DNA of 64,000 nucleotides. Origin: Pseudomonadota bacterium. GTDB lineage: Bacteria > Desulfobacterota > Binatia > Binatales > Binataceae. The notes below the pieces were generated by a model, which saw only the letters and a list, made by a program, of their open reading frames with translations, was not told the DNA's origin and did not search any database. Below, in pieces: positions 1 to 8,918 of the stretch (position 1 is its first letter; each line of letters starts with the position of its first letter). The position numbers and the translations under genes are program-made. The stretch lies in contig JAJPKP010000071.1 of NCBI GenBank assembly GCA_021323675.1, positions 1-64,000 of the forward strand. The letters are read 5' to 3'.

Positions 1-4
1 AGAT

Positions 5-1201
5 TCATGATTGGCCTCCGACGGTTCGATCCCAAATCGCGCGCACAGTAGTCGCGACCGCCGGGTCGAGCCACTCATCATCTATGTATTCAGGGTAAAT
101 TGCCAAACGCTCGCCGAGCGAGAAGCCCGCGCGGGCGCACCTTTCGCCGAGGCGCTCGATATGCGGCCACGGCGCCTCGGGGTTTACGTAGTCTTTGGAG
201 AGCGGAGAAATTCCGCCCCAATCGTTGATGCCGGCGCGAAGAAAGAGTTCGATCTGGTTGGGCGACAGGTTGGGCGGCGCCTGCACGTTGGCCTGCGGCC
301 CCATCACCAGGCGCGCCGTCGCGATCGCGCGCAGCATGTCGTCCGCGCCCGGCTCGGGCGCATCCGCCATCGCAATCTCCGGCTTGGCGCGAAAGTTCTG
401 GATGATGACTTCCTGGATGTGGCCGTGGCGATCGTGCGAATCGCGGATCGCGATCAGGCTCCGCGCGCGCTCGGCTGAAGTCTCGCCGATTCCGAGCAGG
501 ATTCCGCTGGTGAAGGGGATACGCAGCTCGCCGGCCTCGTCGATCATCTTCATCCGCAGCGCGGGGTCCTTGTCGGGTGCGGCCTGATGCACTCCGCCGC
601 GCGCGCGCAGGCGGGGCGAGATGCTTTCGAGCATCAGGCCCATGCTGGCGTTGAGCGGCCGCAGCATCGCCATCTCCTCGCGCGTCATCAGGCCCGCGTT
701 GGTATGCGGCAGCAGGCCCTGCTCGAGGGCGATCTCGCACGCGCGACCGACGTATTCGATCGTCGAGCGCACGCCAAGTTCCCGCAGAGTCGCGCGATAT
801 TCCTTGAACGCGACCTCGGGCTTGTCGCCGAGGCACATCAGCGCTTCCTTGCATCCGAGCTCGCGGCCGCGGCGCGACCATGCGGCAATCTCGTCGGGCC
901 GCATCGTCCACGCCCCCGGATCGCCCGGGTCCTTGCGAAACGTGCAATAGGTGCATCGGTCGCGGCACAGGTTGGTAACGGGCAGAAAGACCTTGCGCGA
1001 ATAGGTGACATGGCGGCCCTTGCCGCGATCGCGCAACTCACCGGCGGCGGAAACCAGGTCGTCGAGCTCGTGGTCAGGACATTCGATCAGCGAGATTGCA
1101 TCGGCTTCGGAAAGCCGCGCGCCTAAAAGCGCGCGATCGAGAATGTCGCGGACGCGAGAATCCGCGCGCTGAGCGGGTTCGAATGCAACCTCGGAAACCA
1201 T
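5..1201 (-). CDS. cofG: 7,8-didemethyl-8-hydroxy-5-deazariboflavin synthase subunit CofG (radical SAM)
   Basis: With CofH, CofG makes the deazaflavin chromophore (Fo) of coenzyme F420 in the cytoplasm. The 398-residue protein carries the radical SAM cysteine motif CRDRCTYC (C79, C83, C86), followed by family-typical stretches such as ECLGDKPE-like ALMCLGDKPE, TSGILLGIGET and NLSPNQ. Its length suits a stand-alone CofG, not the fused CofGH (FbiC) of actinobacteria. It is complete, with TGA at 5-7 and ATG at 1201. No cofH partner lies inside the window, so it may sit beyond the left edge or elsewhere. The next gene on the same strand is an F420-type LLM oxidoreductase, which fits F420 use. Identification is from motif and overall sequence resemblance. 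Confidence 0.93.
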   Translation of the reverse strand: MVSEVAFEPAQRADSRVRDILDRALLGARLSEADAISLIECPDHELDDLVSAAGELRDRGKGRHVTYSRKVFLPVTNLCRDRCTYCTFRKDPGDPGAWTMRPDEIAAWSRRGRELGCKEALMCLGDKPEVAFKEYRATLRELGVRSTIEYVGRACEIALEQGLLPHTNAGLMTREEMAMLRPLNASMGLMLESISPRLRARGGVHQAAPDKDPALRMKMIDEAGELRIPFTSGILLGIGETSAERARSLIAIRDSHDRHGHIQEVIIQNFRAKPEIAMADAPEPGADDMLRAIATARLVMGPQANVQAPPNLSPNQIELFLRAGINDWGGISPLSKDYVNPEAPWPHIERLGERCARAGFSLGERLAIYPEYIDDEWLDPAVATTVRAIWDRTVGGQS

Positions 1202-1305
1202 CTTCGGCTCTTATAAGCCATCACCCATGTGCAGGCAACCCGGTTGCTTTTCGATACCGCGGCGGCGCCTGGATGCGCGATCGGCCGCGCGGCGCAACGA
1301 TCAAA

Positions 1306-2259
1306 TCAACCGCGAAACACCGGCATCACGTCCTCGGCGAAGCGCTGGAAGTCGTCGAGAGGGAACGGCGCGATCGACATGAAGATGAAGTGGGTGACGC
1401 CCGCTTTCATGTAACGCTCGATGGTGTCGAGACACTCCTGCTTGTCGCCGATCATGATTTGCTTGCGCGCCTCGTCGGGTTGCTTTCCGCTCATCGCGCC
1501 GACAATCGCCATCATCATCTGCTCGCGTTCCCGGGGCGCACGGTAGCAGAGGCCCATCATGACGGTTTTTTCGATCTCGTCGGGATTACGTCCGACGACG
1601 TCGCAGTGGCGATTGATGACGCTGATCAGATGCCGCATTCGCTCCGCATCACTTCCGGTTGAATTCCACATATCCGCGTGCCGCGCGACGATTTTTAGCA
1701 GGGTCTTCTCGCCCTGCCCTCCCACCAATATCGGGGGATGGGGTTTGGAGAGCGGCTTTGGATTGCAGACCGCATCGACGACCTTGTAATGGCGCCCATC
1801 CAGCGAAGTCTTGTCCTGCGTGAACATCCCCTTGATGATTCGCAGCGATTCGTCGAGCGCCTGCAGGCGGCCGGGGATGGTCTTGAAATCGACGCCGAAG
1901 CTTCGATGCTCAAGTTCGAACCATCCGGCGCCAATTCCGAGGTTGAGCCTTCCGCCCGAGATGTTGTCGAGCGTCGCCGCCATCTTGGCCGTAACGCACG
2001 GATTTCTATAGGTGTTGCCGTTCACCAGCGCTCCGATGCGGGCGTGGCGGGTGTGCTGGCTCAGCGCGGAAAGCAGAGTCCACCCTTCCATGCACGGCCC
2101 CGTCGTGTCGGGCACGAAGATGGGGTAAAAATGATCGAAGACCCAAAGGGAGTCGTAGCCCCATCCGTCGGCCTTGCTCCACAGGGTAACCAGTTCTTCC
2201 CAGCTTACGTTTTGCTGTCCGGTTTGAACTCCGAACCGAATTGGATGGTTGGTGGCCAT
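1306..2259 (-). CDS. LLM class flavin/F420-dependent oxidoreductase
   Basis: A 317-residue luciferase-like monooxygenase-fold protein. It opens with a beta strand (IRFGVQTGQQ), has the NISGGRLNLGIGAGW segment typical of the F420-dependent branch, and has the ILVGGQGEKTLLKIVARHADMWN segment lining the cofactor pocket. In this family the reduced deazaflavin F420 usually donates hydride to an unknown organic substrate. FMN use cannot be excluded. It lies about 105 bp upstream of cofG on the same strand, an arrangement that supports F420. A second, more distant LLM protein is at 34819-35844. The physiological substrate is unknown. Confidence 0.85.
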   Translation of the reverse strand: MATNHPIRFGVQTGQQNVSWEELVTLWSKADGWGYDSLWVFDHFYPIFVPDTTGPCMEGWTLLSALSQHTRHARIGALVNGNTYRNPCVTAKMAATLDNISGGRLNLGIGAGWFELEHRSFGVDFKTIPGRLQALDESLRIIKGMFTQDKTSLDGRHYKVVDAVCNPKPLSKPHPPILVGGQGEKTLLKIVARHADMWNSTGSDAERMRHLISVINRHCDVVGRNPDEIEKTVMMGLCYRAPREREQMMMAIVGAMSGKQPDEARKQIMIGDKQECLDTIERYMKAGVTHFIFMSIAPFPLDDFQRFAEDVMPVFRG

Positions 2260-2286
2260 GGGCCTCTCCTCCGGCGAATCGGTTGA

Positions 2287-2802
2287 TCAGTTTTTCTCGA
2301 GCATAACGACAGCCGAAGCGGCCATTCCCTCGCCGCGTCCCATCGCGCCCAGTCCTTCGGGATTCGTGGCCTTGACGTTCACGCGATCCTCCGGGGCTTC
2401 AATCGCGGCCGCCAGCCGCGATCGCATCGCGCCCAGAAACGGCGCCAGCTTCGGGGCCTGCGCGAAGATGGTGACATCGGCGTTGCCGAGACGCCAGCCG
2501 CGATCGGCAGCCTCCCGCCATACGTGCTCGAGCAGCACGATGCTGTCGGCGTGCGCGTAACGGGGATCGTTGTCGGGAAAATGACGGCCCAGGTCGCCCT
2601 CTCCTATCGCTCCGAGGATCGCGTTGGAGAGCGCATGGGCGGCGACGTCGGCATCGGAGTGGCCGCGCAGGCCCCTGGCATGCGCAATCTCCACACCGCC
2701 GAGAATGAGCTTTCTGCCCTCGACCAGAGGATGAAAATCAAAGCCCTGTCCGACCCGGTACTGCACGCCTAGTCCTCCCGGCGCCCCTGCATAGGCCGGC
2801 AT
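2287..2802 (-). CDS. ispF: 2-C-methyl-D-erythritol 2,4-cyclodiphosphate synthase
   Basis: Fifth enzyme of the MEP isoprenoid pathway, cyclising CDP-ME 2-phosphate to MEcPP with CMP release. The GQGFDFHPL segment supplies the Asp and His metal ligands (D22, H24). A third His lies in GHSDADV (H48), and the C-terminal KATNPEGLGAMGRGEG motif is the CDP-binding signature. At 171 residues it is slightly longer than the usual 155-160, so the real start may be the GTG near codon 13, just before YRVGQGFD. The gene sits 27 bp upstream of the LLM oxidoreductase on the same strand. The ispD partner that is often adjacent or fused is not next to it. Confidence 0.95.
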   Translation of the reverse strand: MPAYAGAPGGLGVQYRVGQGFDFHPLVEGRKLILGGVEIAHARGLRGHSDADVAAHALSNAILGAIGEGDLGRHFPDNDPRYAHADSIVLLEHVWREAADRGWRLGNADVTIFAQAPKLAPFLGAMRSRLAAAIEAPEDRVNVKATNPEGLGAMGRGEGMAASAVVMLEKN

Positions 2803-2868
2803 GCGTTGACAAGCTGCAAACGGCTAAGCAAGCTTCTGTGCGATAGTGAGCAGCAAGGAGCGACCGCG

Positions 2869-3138
2869 ATGCCGTCATTTTTGAAGAATCCCAAGTTCAT
2901 CATCGGCGCTATCGTGGTCCTCTGGGTCGCCTACGTCATCTACAACAATCTCGAGAAGAGTGTCGACTTCTACCTGCTCCCGTTCAATGTCCTGACGCTT
3001 CAGCTTCGGGTCTCGGCGGTGGTGATTGGATCGGCGATATTCGGCTCGATCGTGACGCTGGTAATTCAGTTCCTTTGGAAGCGCCGCTCGAAGAACGCCT
3101 CGTCACCGGCGGTAGCCGCCCCAAGCAGCAATACCTGA
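2869..3138 (+). CDS. Small LapA-like (DUF1049-type) membrane protein
   Basis: 89-residue integral membrane protein. The start is the ATG at 2869, chosen because AAGGAG lies 8-9 bases upstream. The frame is open further upstream but without a ribosome site. Two hydrophobic segments (about residues 9-26 and 47-69) flank NNLEKSVDFYLLPF, which resembles the short periplasmic strand of the LapA domain proteins involved in LPS assembly. The tail is basic and then Ser/Ala-rich. Its last 73 bases overlap the 3' end of moeA on the opposite strand, so the two genes converge and share sequence. The LapA assignment is by resemblance only. Confidence 0.7.
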   Translation: MPSFLKNPKFIIGAIVVLWVAYVIYNNLEKSVDFYLLPFNVLTLQLRVSAVVIGSAIFGSIVTLVIQFLWKRRSKNASSPAVAAPSSNT

Positions 3139-4322
3139 GCGCGATCGCCCTTACGGAGAATGTCGGCCTCCGCGGGGCCAATCAGCAGTCCATCGGCGCG
3201 GGCGATCGAACTGAATATTCCTGAGCCCTGGTTTCCGGTGCTGGTCGCGAAAACGTCGTCGTCGCGGCGCTCGAGCTTCACCCTCACAAATTCCGTGAGA
3301 CCCTTTGCGAGCTTGATGTCGGTGGTGACACGCGCGCTCGAGCGCGGCAGGCCGACCTCTCGGCGGCCGCTCATACGGAGCAACGCCGGGCGCGCATAAA
3401 GGTAGAAGCACACCAACGTCGAAACAGGATTGCCTGGCAACCCGAATACCGGGCGATCTCCCAAAGTTCCGAACTTGAGCGGACGCCCGGGTTTTTGGGC
3501 AACGCCGTGAAACAGGGTCTTCATACCGAGATCGTCGAGCACGGTCTTGACGTGATCGAACTGGCCGACCGAAACCCCGCCTGTAGTCAGGATTACGTCA
3601 AACGCCATCGCTTCGGTGATGCGCTCGCGGACTTGGGCGGGCGTATCGCGGGCAACTCGAAGTATCGCGCCGTCGCCTCCAGCTTCGCGGATAGCGCCGT
3701 AGAGAGCGTAGGCGCTCGAGTTTACGACCTGCGCGCCGGACGGGCTCTCGTCAATATCGACCAGTTCATCTCCGGTCGCGACGATCGCCACGCGCGGACG
3801 CCGATACACCCCCACCATCGAGCGATTCAGCGAGGCGATCATTCCGAGGTCGGCGGGGCCGAGCACTCGGCCGGGCTCGATTACGACCTCACCCTGTCTG
3901 ACATCCTCGCCGCGAGGCCGCACGAAGGCGTGGCGTTCGGCAGGGGCGAGTATCTCGACTGTATCTCCACTTCCGCGGGTGCGCTCGACCGGCACGACCG
4001 CATCGGCACCTTGGGCGATTGGCGCACCAGTCATCGTTCTTGCAGCCTCGCCTGCTTTCACCTCACACTCGGGCATCTTTCCGGCGGGCACGGTCTCGGT
4101 GACCCTGAGCCTTACGGGATGACTTTCACTGGCGGATGCGACATCGGCGGAGCGCACCGCGTATCCGTCCATCGCGGAGTTGTCGAAGCCGGGGATGTCG
4201 CGAGGTGAACCAATTTCCTGGGCAAGGACGCGTCCGAGCGCATCGGGGAGCGCAACCCTTTCGACTCCCAGCGGGTGGACGACAGTCAGAACCTGCTGAA
4301 GGGCATCGTCAACGCTGATCAC
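3066..4322 (-). CDS. moeA: Molybdopterin molybdenumtransferase MoeA
   Basis: MoeA inserts molybdate (or tungstate) into adenylylated molybdopterin, the last step of molybdenum cofactor synthesis. The 418-residue protein has the N-terminal SPRDIPGFDNSAMDGYA segment, MTGAPIAQGADAVVP, the MogA-like domain with TTGGVSVGQFDHV and LPGNPVSTLVCF, and the C-terminal beta-barrel domain. In this window the clearest client is the formate dehydrogenase at 14416-17613. The 3' end overlaps the LapA-like gene on the other strand by 73 bp. Family length is normal and all characteristic motifs are present. Confidence 0.95.
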   Translation of the reverse strand: MISVDDALQQVLTVVHPLGVERVALPDALGRVLAQEIGSPRDIPGFDNSAMDGYAVRSADVASASESHPVRLRVTETVPAGKMPECEVKAGEAARTMTGAPIAQGADAVVPVERTRGSGDTVEILAPAERHAFVRPRGEDVRQGEVVIEPGRVLGPADLGMIASLNRSMVGVYRRPRVAIVATGDELVDIDESPSGAQVVNSSAYALYGAIREAGGDGAILRVARDTPAQVRERITEAMAFDVILTTGGVSVGQFDHVKTVLDDLGMKTLFHGVAQKPGRPLKFGTLGDRPVFGLPGNPVSTLVCFYLYARPALLRMSGRREVGLPRSSARVTTDIKLAKGLTEFVRVKLERRDDDVFATSTGNQGSGIFSSIARADGLLIGPAEADILRKGDRAQVLLLGAATAGDEAFFERRFQRN

Positions 4323-4409
4323 GAAACAGAAGAATACGCGGCTTGCCGATGCCTGAGAACAACGGCGGCTGAAAATTCCCTGGGGAGTTTTTGGATGGAT
4401 TTCGGAGAG

Positions 4410-5360
4410 CTACCGCACCATCGCGGTACGAACCAGCGGAACGCGAATCTTGTAGGTATGGGCGTACGGCGGAACTCGGTCGCGCAGAATCGCCGGATTC
4501 AAGTCGTGCAATTTGGCCACGGTCGTATGATAGGAACCGGCTACTTCGGCGAGCCTCGTGCCTCCGCGCACCGGAACCTCGTGATATGCAGGGGCAGCAT
4601 CGGGATCGGGATTGCCAATTCCGTATGCGGGAGAATTGTGTGCGATAAAGGCCATTGCCATGAACCGGCCCATCAGCGCGCGAGTATGGCCGGGGAGCAG
4701 GTCCATGAATTTGTTGAAGTTTTCACCGCGCAGCAGCCAGTAGCGATCTATCGCCAGATCGCCGCCGTTCCATCCGACCACCGCCACTCGCCAATCGTAA
4801 CCGGCGGCATCGTGAAGGTCGGAGAGGTACTCCGCGGCGGCTTTCGTCGAGAGAATCGGGTCGCGGCGCTCGTCAACCCAGTGGTCGATACGGAGGCCGT
4901 ACTTTTTCGCGGTTCCCGCGTTGAACTGCCAAGGCCCTTTGCCCCGCTTGGAAAAATCGCTCTCCGCGAACGAAAGATAGAGCATGTCCTCCGGCACGCC
5001 GCGGGCCCGGAGCGCTTGCTTCATCTCCAGGAAGAAGGGCCTGCTGCGGGCGAAGCTCGCTTCGAGTGTCTCCGGGCGCTCCAGAAAGTCGTGGACGTAA
5101 CTCTGGACCAGGCTGTTGAGAATAATTGGAAAAGGAGGAACGCGCTTCGGCTGAGATACAACAAATGGCGAGTGCCGAACTCCGTTTGAATCTGTGGGAG
5201 TCGCACCGCTGAAAAAAACACTTGGCGGTTCGGGCGTTTCAGCGCGGGAGGAAAATGAAGTTCCGGCTGGCGTTTCGCTTCCCCGCGCGATAGTTGCGCC
5301 GGAAAGCGCCACCAGCATCAGACCGATCAAAGCTGCAGCGATTGGCTTGGCTCTGAGCAT
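4410..5360 (-). CDS. MltD-like membrane-bound lytic murein transglycosylase with LysM domain
   Basis: 316 residues. A signal peptide (hydrophobic about residues 8-24, ending near ARG) is followed by a low-complexity stretch and an SLT-fold domain. The putative catalytic Glu is in SFAESDFSKRG (E133), followed by GPWQFNAGTAKKYG, the usual substrate-groove motif. A single LysM-like module (about 258-306, YHEVPVRGGTRLAEVAGSY) should bind peptidoglycan. The enzyme would cleave glycan strands in the periplasm to give 1,6-anhydro ends. It is divergent from the NtrB gene across a 187 bp AT-rich spacer, which probably holds both promoters. MltD usually has two or more LysM modules, so this is a short version. 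Confidence 0.85.
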   Translation of the reverse strand: MLRAKPIAAALIGLMLVALSGATIARGSETPAGTSFSSRAETPEPPSVFFSGATPTDSNGVRHSPFVVSQPKRVPPFPIILNSLVQSYVHDFLERPETLEASFARSRPFFLEMKQALRARGVPEDMLYLSFAESDFSKRGKGPWQFNAGTAKKYGLRIDHWVDERRDPILSTKAAAEYLSDLHDAAGYDWRVAVVGWNGGDLAIDRYWLLRGENFNKFMDLLPGHTRALMGRFMAMAFIAHNSPAYGIGNPDPDAAPAYHEVPVRGGTRLAEVAGSYHTTVAKLHDLNPAILRDRVPPYAHTYKIRVPLVRTAMVR

Positions 5361-5547
5361 TCTCCCCCGAAAACGTCCAAACCCTAACCGCTGGGGGGCG
5401 TTCGGTCAACCCAAGCCAGCCCGTGGATGTTTAAAAAAAACTAATTCAAACAGGCGTCAACTGTTAATAACCTTACCCCGGATTCGAGGAACAAAGCGGC
5501 ATTTTCTGTGCTTTTGACCGGGGTCATTTCGATGCGCTCGCGGCTTT

Positions 5548-6699
5548 ATGATAAGGTTTGGAGCTGGGGGAGCCGAAGAATCGGCGGCCAAGCCTATCGC
5601 AAGTTCCCGATTGAATCTCTGGCGCGACATCATCGACAGCCTTCCGGATGCGATCATCGTGGTGGCGCGAGACGGCACACCGCTGACGGTCAATCCGGCG
5701 GCGGAAACTCTGTTCGGGATGTCCACCGTTGCGCACCGTCAGTTTGACGACCTGCTCGCCCAGAACTCCTGGCTTCGCAAGATGGTCAACTCCTGCCTTG
5801 GAAGCGGGCAGACCCTCGGCGATCCCGATGCCCTGTTGGCAGTTGGTCCCCGGTCAGTTGCGGTAAGGGCCGAGGTCTCGCCTCTGCTGGCAGAGGATGC
5901 CCGCAACGACGGGGCGATCGTACTGCTGCACGACCTGTCACACGAAAAGACCGCTGCCCAGGCCTCGGAAACGGTGGAGTCCAGCATGCGGCTTTCCCCC
6001 GCCGGTCTCGCGCATGAAGTCAAAAATCCCCTCACCGGCATCAAGGGCGCGGCTGAGCTTCTGGCCTCGATGTACCCGGGGGATGGGCGTGCGCAACAAT
6101 ACTGCACAGTAATCCTGGACGGCGTGAATCGCATCGCGGCCCTCGTCGAGCAGGTCTTGTCGGTCAGTTCGCCCCAGCGGCTGGCGCGGGACCCGATAAA
6201 CATCCATCAGGTGCTCCATCAGGCGCTCAGGATGGCGGGTCTGTATCCAGCGGCGCCGCAATCGGTGCGTATCGAGCAGGATTTCGACCCCAGCCTGCCC
6301 GAGGTGGTCGGAGATGCGGCAGCGCTGGAAAGGGCATTCCTGAATCTGGTCAAGAATGCCGCTGAAGCGATTGGCGGCAAGGGAATCATCAAGCTGCACA
6401 CCCGGATGGAGAATGAGTTTCGGATGACTGCCGAGGGGCGACGGCGGCAGTTTTTGCGCGTCGAGGTGAGCGACAGCGGACCCGGGATGGCGGAAGCGGA
6501 CGTAGCCCAGCTCTTCACGCCGTTTTTCACGACCAAGCCGGATGGAACAGGGCTCGGACTTGTGCTGAGCCAGCGAATCATCGCGCTTCATGGCGGCAGG
6601 CTGTGGGCTTCGGCGGGCGGGGTCGGCAAGCGGCGCGGTGGCAAGGGGGCGCCCTCGGGGATGACCTTCAAGGTAACGCTGCCAACCGCGGTTCAATGA
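5548..6699 (+). CDS. NtrB-type PAS sensor histidine kinase
   Basis: A 383-residue soluble two-component kinase. A PAS domain (about residues 25-135, with the ALPDAIIVV-like SLPDAIIVVARDG start) precedes the phosphoacceptor H-box LAHEVKNPLTGIKG (H156), the N-box NLVKNAAEAI, and ATP-binding G-boxes DSGPGM and GTGLGLVLS. There is no membrane segment. This is the layout of nitrogen-regulatory NtrB/GlnL, and the next gene is an NtrC-type sigma-54 activator, so the pair most likely acts as NtrBC. No glnA or P-II gene is adjacent, so a nitrogen role is inference. Its TGA overlaps a possible upstream ATG of the regulator at 6696. Confidence 0.88.
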   Translation: MIRFGAGGAEESAAKPIASSRLNLWRDIIDSLPDAIIVVARDGTPLTVNPAAETLFGMSTVAHRQFDDLLAQNSWLRKMVNSCLGSGQTLGDPDALLAVGPRSVAVRAEVSPLLAEDARNDGAIVLLHDLSHEKTAAQASETVESSMRLSPAGLAHEVKNPLTGIKGAAELLASMYPGDGRAQQYCTVILDGVNRIAALVEQVLSVSSPQRLARDPINIHQVLHQALRMAGLYPAAPQSVRIEQDFDPSLPEVVGDAAALERAFLNLVKNAAEAIGGKGIIKLHTRMENEFRMTAEGRRRQFLRVEVSDSGPGMAEADVAQLFTPFFTTKPDGTGLGLVLSQRIIALHGGRLWASAGGVGKRRGGKGAPSGMTFKVTLPTAVQ

Positions 6700-6770
6700 C
6701 CGGAAGGCATCATGACTCGCCGGGAGATAGCAACTATCCTAATGTCAAAGCTGGATTGCGAAATCGATCG

Positions 6771-8285
6771 ATGTCATCCGTAGAACCGAATCTGTCCGAC
6801 AATTCCAATATCGACGCCGTGGCTCGTGCGCGAATTCTGATCGCCGACGACGATCCCGCCATCCGCCTGGTACTGCGCCATCGGCTCGAGGCCGACAACT
6901 ACGCGGTCGAGGAAGCGTCGGACAGCGCCGGAGCGCTTGAGGCACTGCGCTCCGGGCGCTTCGACGTCGCCCTGGTGGACATCATCATGCCGGGTGTGGG
7001 CGGGCTGGAGGTGCTCTCGGCCGCGCGCGCGGAAAACCTTCGCACGCTCATCTTCATAATCACGGCCGCGAGCACGATGAACAACGCGGTCGAGGCGATG
7101 AAGCGCGGCGCCCACGATTACCTGACCAAGCCGTTTGCCAATCTCGACTTGGTCGCGGCAGCAGTCGGCAGGGCGGTCGAAGTTGCGGCGCAGGCGGCGG
7201 ACTTGGACCGCCTCAAGAACGAGGTGAACCGCCAGCTCGTCGGCGGCGAAATAATCGGCCGCAGCCCCGCGATGCAGGAGGTTTACAAGCTTATTGGGCG
7301 CGTGGTCACCAACGACGCGACGGTGCTTTTGCTGGGCGAGAGCGGAACCGGCAAGGACCTGGTGGCGCGCGCGATACATTTCAAGTCGGCGCGATGGCGC
7401 GCACCGTTCGTCGCGGTCAACTGCTCGGCTATTCCCCAGGGGCTTCTGGAGAGCGAGTTGTTTGGGCACGAACGCGGATCGTTCACGGGAGCGACCGAGC
7501 GTCGCGCGGGGAAGTTTGAGATGGCCGATGCGGGAACGATCTTTCTCGATGAAATCGGCGACCTTCCTCTCGAGCTTCAGCCCAAGTTGCTGCGGGTGCT
7601 GCAGGAGCGGGAGTTTTCGCGGGTTGGCAGCGTCGAGACGTTGCGAGTTAAGGCGCGGGTGATAGCCGCGACCAATCAGGACCTGCAGAAGCTGGTGGCA
7701 TCTCGCCGCTTTCGCGAAGATTTGTATTTCCGGCTCCACGTCATCCCGATTCATCTCCCGCCGTTGCGCGACCGCCGCGAGGACATTCCCGAGCTTACCG
7801 ACTATTTCGTCGGCAAGGCGGCGCGGGAGATGGGCGCGAAGGTATCCGCGATCAGTCCGGAGGCTCGCGCGAAGCTCGCCGCCCACAGTTGGCCCGGCAA
7901 CGTACGCGAGCTTGAAAACGCGGTGCTGCGCGCCTCATTGCTGGCGCCCGGCAACACCATCCGCGCTGAAGACATCGAGCTGTCGCAAGGAGGCGGCACT
8001 CCCCAGGTCAATCCGGAATCGATCGCCGCGCGCGGAGATGGCGCAGCGCTGGCGGAGTTGATCGCCGGACGAATCGGGCAGTGGCTCGACTCGCCTGACG
8101 GTGAAGAGCCGCGCGACCTCTACGAAAAGCTGGTCGCCGAAATCGAAAAACCGCTCATCGAACTGGCGCTCAAGCGCACCAGCGGCAACCAGGTGAAGGC
8201 GGCGCGGATGCTGGGACTGAACCGGAACACGCTGCGCAAGAAGATCACCGATCACAAGATCGTTCTGACCAAATACCCGGGGTAG
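6771..8285 (+). CDS. NtrC-type sigma-54-dependent response regulator
   Basis: 504 residues from the ATG at 6771; an alternative start at 6696 overlaps the kinase stop and would add 25 residues. The receiver domain has the acidic cluster ADDD and phosphoacceptor D70 in VDIIMPG. The AAA+ domain has Walker A GESGTGKD, the sigma-54 contact loop GSFTGA and Walker B TIFLDEIGDL. A C-terminal Fis-type helix-turn-helix (GNQVKAARMLGLNRNTLRKK) binds enhancer DNA. It is expected to be phosphorylated by the upstream kinase and to activate sigma-54 promoters. No ribosome site clearly decides the start. Confidence 0.92.
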   Translation: MSSVEPNLSDNSNIDAVARARILIADDDPAIRLVLRHRLEADNYAVEEASDSAGALEALRSGRFDVALVDIIMPGVGGLEVLSAARAENLRTLIFIITAASTMNNAVEAMKRGAHDYLTKPFANLDLVAAAVGRAVEVAAQAADLDRLKNEVNRQLVGGEIIGRSPAMQEVYKLIGRVVTNDATVLLLGESGTGKDLVARAIHFKSARWRAPFVAVNCSAIPQGLLESELFGHERGSFTGATERRAGKFEMADAGTIFLDEIGDLPLELQPKLLRVLQEREFSRVGSVETLRVKARVIAATNQDLQKLVASRRFREDLYFRLHVIPIHLPPLRDRREDIPELTDYFVGKAAREMGAKVSAISPEARAKLAAHSWPGNVRELENAVLRASLLAPGNTIRAEDIELSQGGGTPQVNPESIAARGDGAALAELIAGRIGQWLDSPDGEEPRDLYEKLVAEIEKPLIELALKRTSGNQVKAARMLGLNRNTLRKKITDHKIVLTKYPG

Positions 8286-8287
8286 CG

Positions 8288-8902
8288 ATGAAACTGGCGT
8301 CGCACTTCTATGCGATCGTCGATCCATTCGCCGGACACGATCCGCTAGAACTTGCGCATACGCTGCTTGAAGCGGGCGCGCGTATCCTTCAGCTCCGCCT
8401 CAAGGAGTCATCGGGACGCGATTTTCTAGCCGCGGCGATCGGGATCGGCAGGATGTGCCGCGAACGCGGCGCGACGTTCATCGTAAACGACCGCGCGGAC
8501 ATCGCGATTCTGGCCGATGCCGATGGAGTCCATCTGGGGCAGAAGGACATTCCGCTGGAGGCGGCGCGCCGGATGATGGGCCCCAACAGGATCATCGGCA
8601 TCTCGACCGCGAGCGTTGAGATGGCGCGCGCGGCCGAGGCTGGGGGCGCGGACTATATCGGGTTCGGTCCGATGTATGTCGGCGGCCTCAAGAACATCAA
8701 AGCCGGCCAGGGCCTCGAAAACCTGCGCGCGGTCCGCGCCGCGGTGCGCATTCCGATCGTGGCCATCGGCGGAATAACCGAGGCGACCGTACCCGAGGTG
8801 CTCGGGGCAGGCGCGAACGCCGCCGCAATCATCACGGACGTAGTCAAAGCCCCCGACATCGCAGCCAAGGTGCGAAGCCTCCTCTCCCTCGCCGCAGCTT
8901 AG
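8288..8902 (+). CDS. thiE: Thiamine-phosphate synthase-like protein (ThiE family)
   Basis: 204-residue TIM-barrel protein of the ThiE family, which joins HMP-pyrophosphate to thiazole phosphate. Supporting motifs are ILQLRLKE, FIVNDRADIA, ADGVHLGQKD, GISTAS and the C-terminal PIVAIGGI. The loop after ADYIGFGPM reads YVGGLKN instead of the usual Thr-Pro-Thr-Lys stretch that contacts the thiazole phosphate, so substrate use may be altered. It starts two bases after the NtrC stop, so it is probably co-transcribed and coupled to the two-component genes, an unusual pairing. thiD lies separately at 19457-20257. No TPP riboswitch is visible upstream. Confidence 0.82.
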   Translation: MKLASHFYAIVDPFAGHDPLELAHTLLEAGARILQLRLKESSGRDFLAAAIGIGRMCRERGATFIVNDRADIAILADADGVHLGQKDIPLEAARRMMGPNRIIGISTASVEMARAAEAGGADYIGFGPMYVGGLKNIKAGQGLENLRAVRAAVRIPIVAIGGITEATVPEVLGAGANAAAIITDVVKAPDIAAKVRSLLSLAAA

Positions 8903-8918
8903 GCCTGTCGCTCGATAG

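Noticed and set aside
8286..8290. TPP riboswitch before thiE or thiD
   Set aside because: No CUGAGA-type core near either start; thiE is only two bases after the previous gene.
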